A stretch of DNA of 6,596 nucleotides. Origin: Proteobacteria bacterium UBA6729 (GTDB taxonomy: Bacteria > Pseudomonadota > Gammaproteobacteria > Porifericomitales > Porifericomitaceae). Below are positions 6,581 through 6,596 of this stretch, in pieces. The translations under genes and the position numbers were made by a program. The notes under the pieces are model-generated. The model was not told the DNA's origin and did not search any database. It saw only the letters and a program-made list of their open reading frames with translations. The DNA lies in contig DKIB01000024.1 in NCBI GenBank assembly GCA_002454015.1, positions 7,155-13,750 of the forward strand. Reading direction: 5' to 3'. How positions within the stretch are numbered: the stretch's first letter is position 1; the number at the start of each line of letters is the position of its first letter.

Positions 6581-6596
6581 AGGCGCTGCATGACCG

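Noticed and set aside
6013..6591. 192-codon minus-strand frame with an ATG near the window edge
   Set aside because: It is out of frame with the CHASE2 reading frame and its product is Cys/Arg-rich without motifs.

Overview
The window looks like a piece of proteobacterial chromosome, most likely gammaproteobacterial. This is inferred from the moderately high G+C of the left-pointing cyclase genes, the YjgN/DUF898 plus M48-peptidase gene pair, and CHASE2-type class III cyclases. I cannot name the organism. Every supported gene is on the minus strand, so transcription runs from high to low coordinates. The long plus-strand reading frames are shadows of these genes.

Right part (about 1920-6596): two tandem, paralogous, membrane-bound CHASE2 proteins, each with a C-terminal class III nucleotide cyclase domain. 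They overlap by 4 bp (ATGA) and should be translationally coupled. The upstream gene (4316-6580) keeps its CHASE2 sensor and membrane segments, but its cyclase domain has lost key catalytic residues: a metal-binding Asp is Tyr, the purine-specifying Lys is Arg, and the transition-state Asn is His. It is best read as a pseudo-cyclase. The downstream gene (1920-4319) has an intact set of class IIIb-type catalytic residues and should make cAMP. It also carries an unusual insertion of about 42 residues just after the catalytic domain. The pair may be a sensor with an active and a dead subunit.

Middle (1219-1919): a gene-poor stretch of about 380 bp with GC-rich hairpins and a short tandem repeat, then a C-terminal remnant of an HNH/DUF1524-type (GmrSD-like) nuclease whose N-terminal part is missing. 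Base composition becomes visibly more AT-rich from this remnant into the next gene, so this looks like a former insertion or rearrangement boundary.

Left part (1-1234): a YjgN/DUF898 multi-spanning membrane protein, which starts with GTG inside the end of the nuclease remnant. It overlaps by 4 bp (ATGA) the start of an M48-family metallopeptidase gene that runs off the window. DUF898 and M48 are a recurrent gene pair and probably act together at the inner membrane, although the role of DUF898 is not established.
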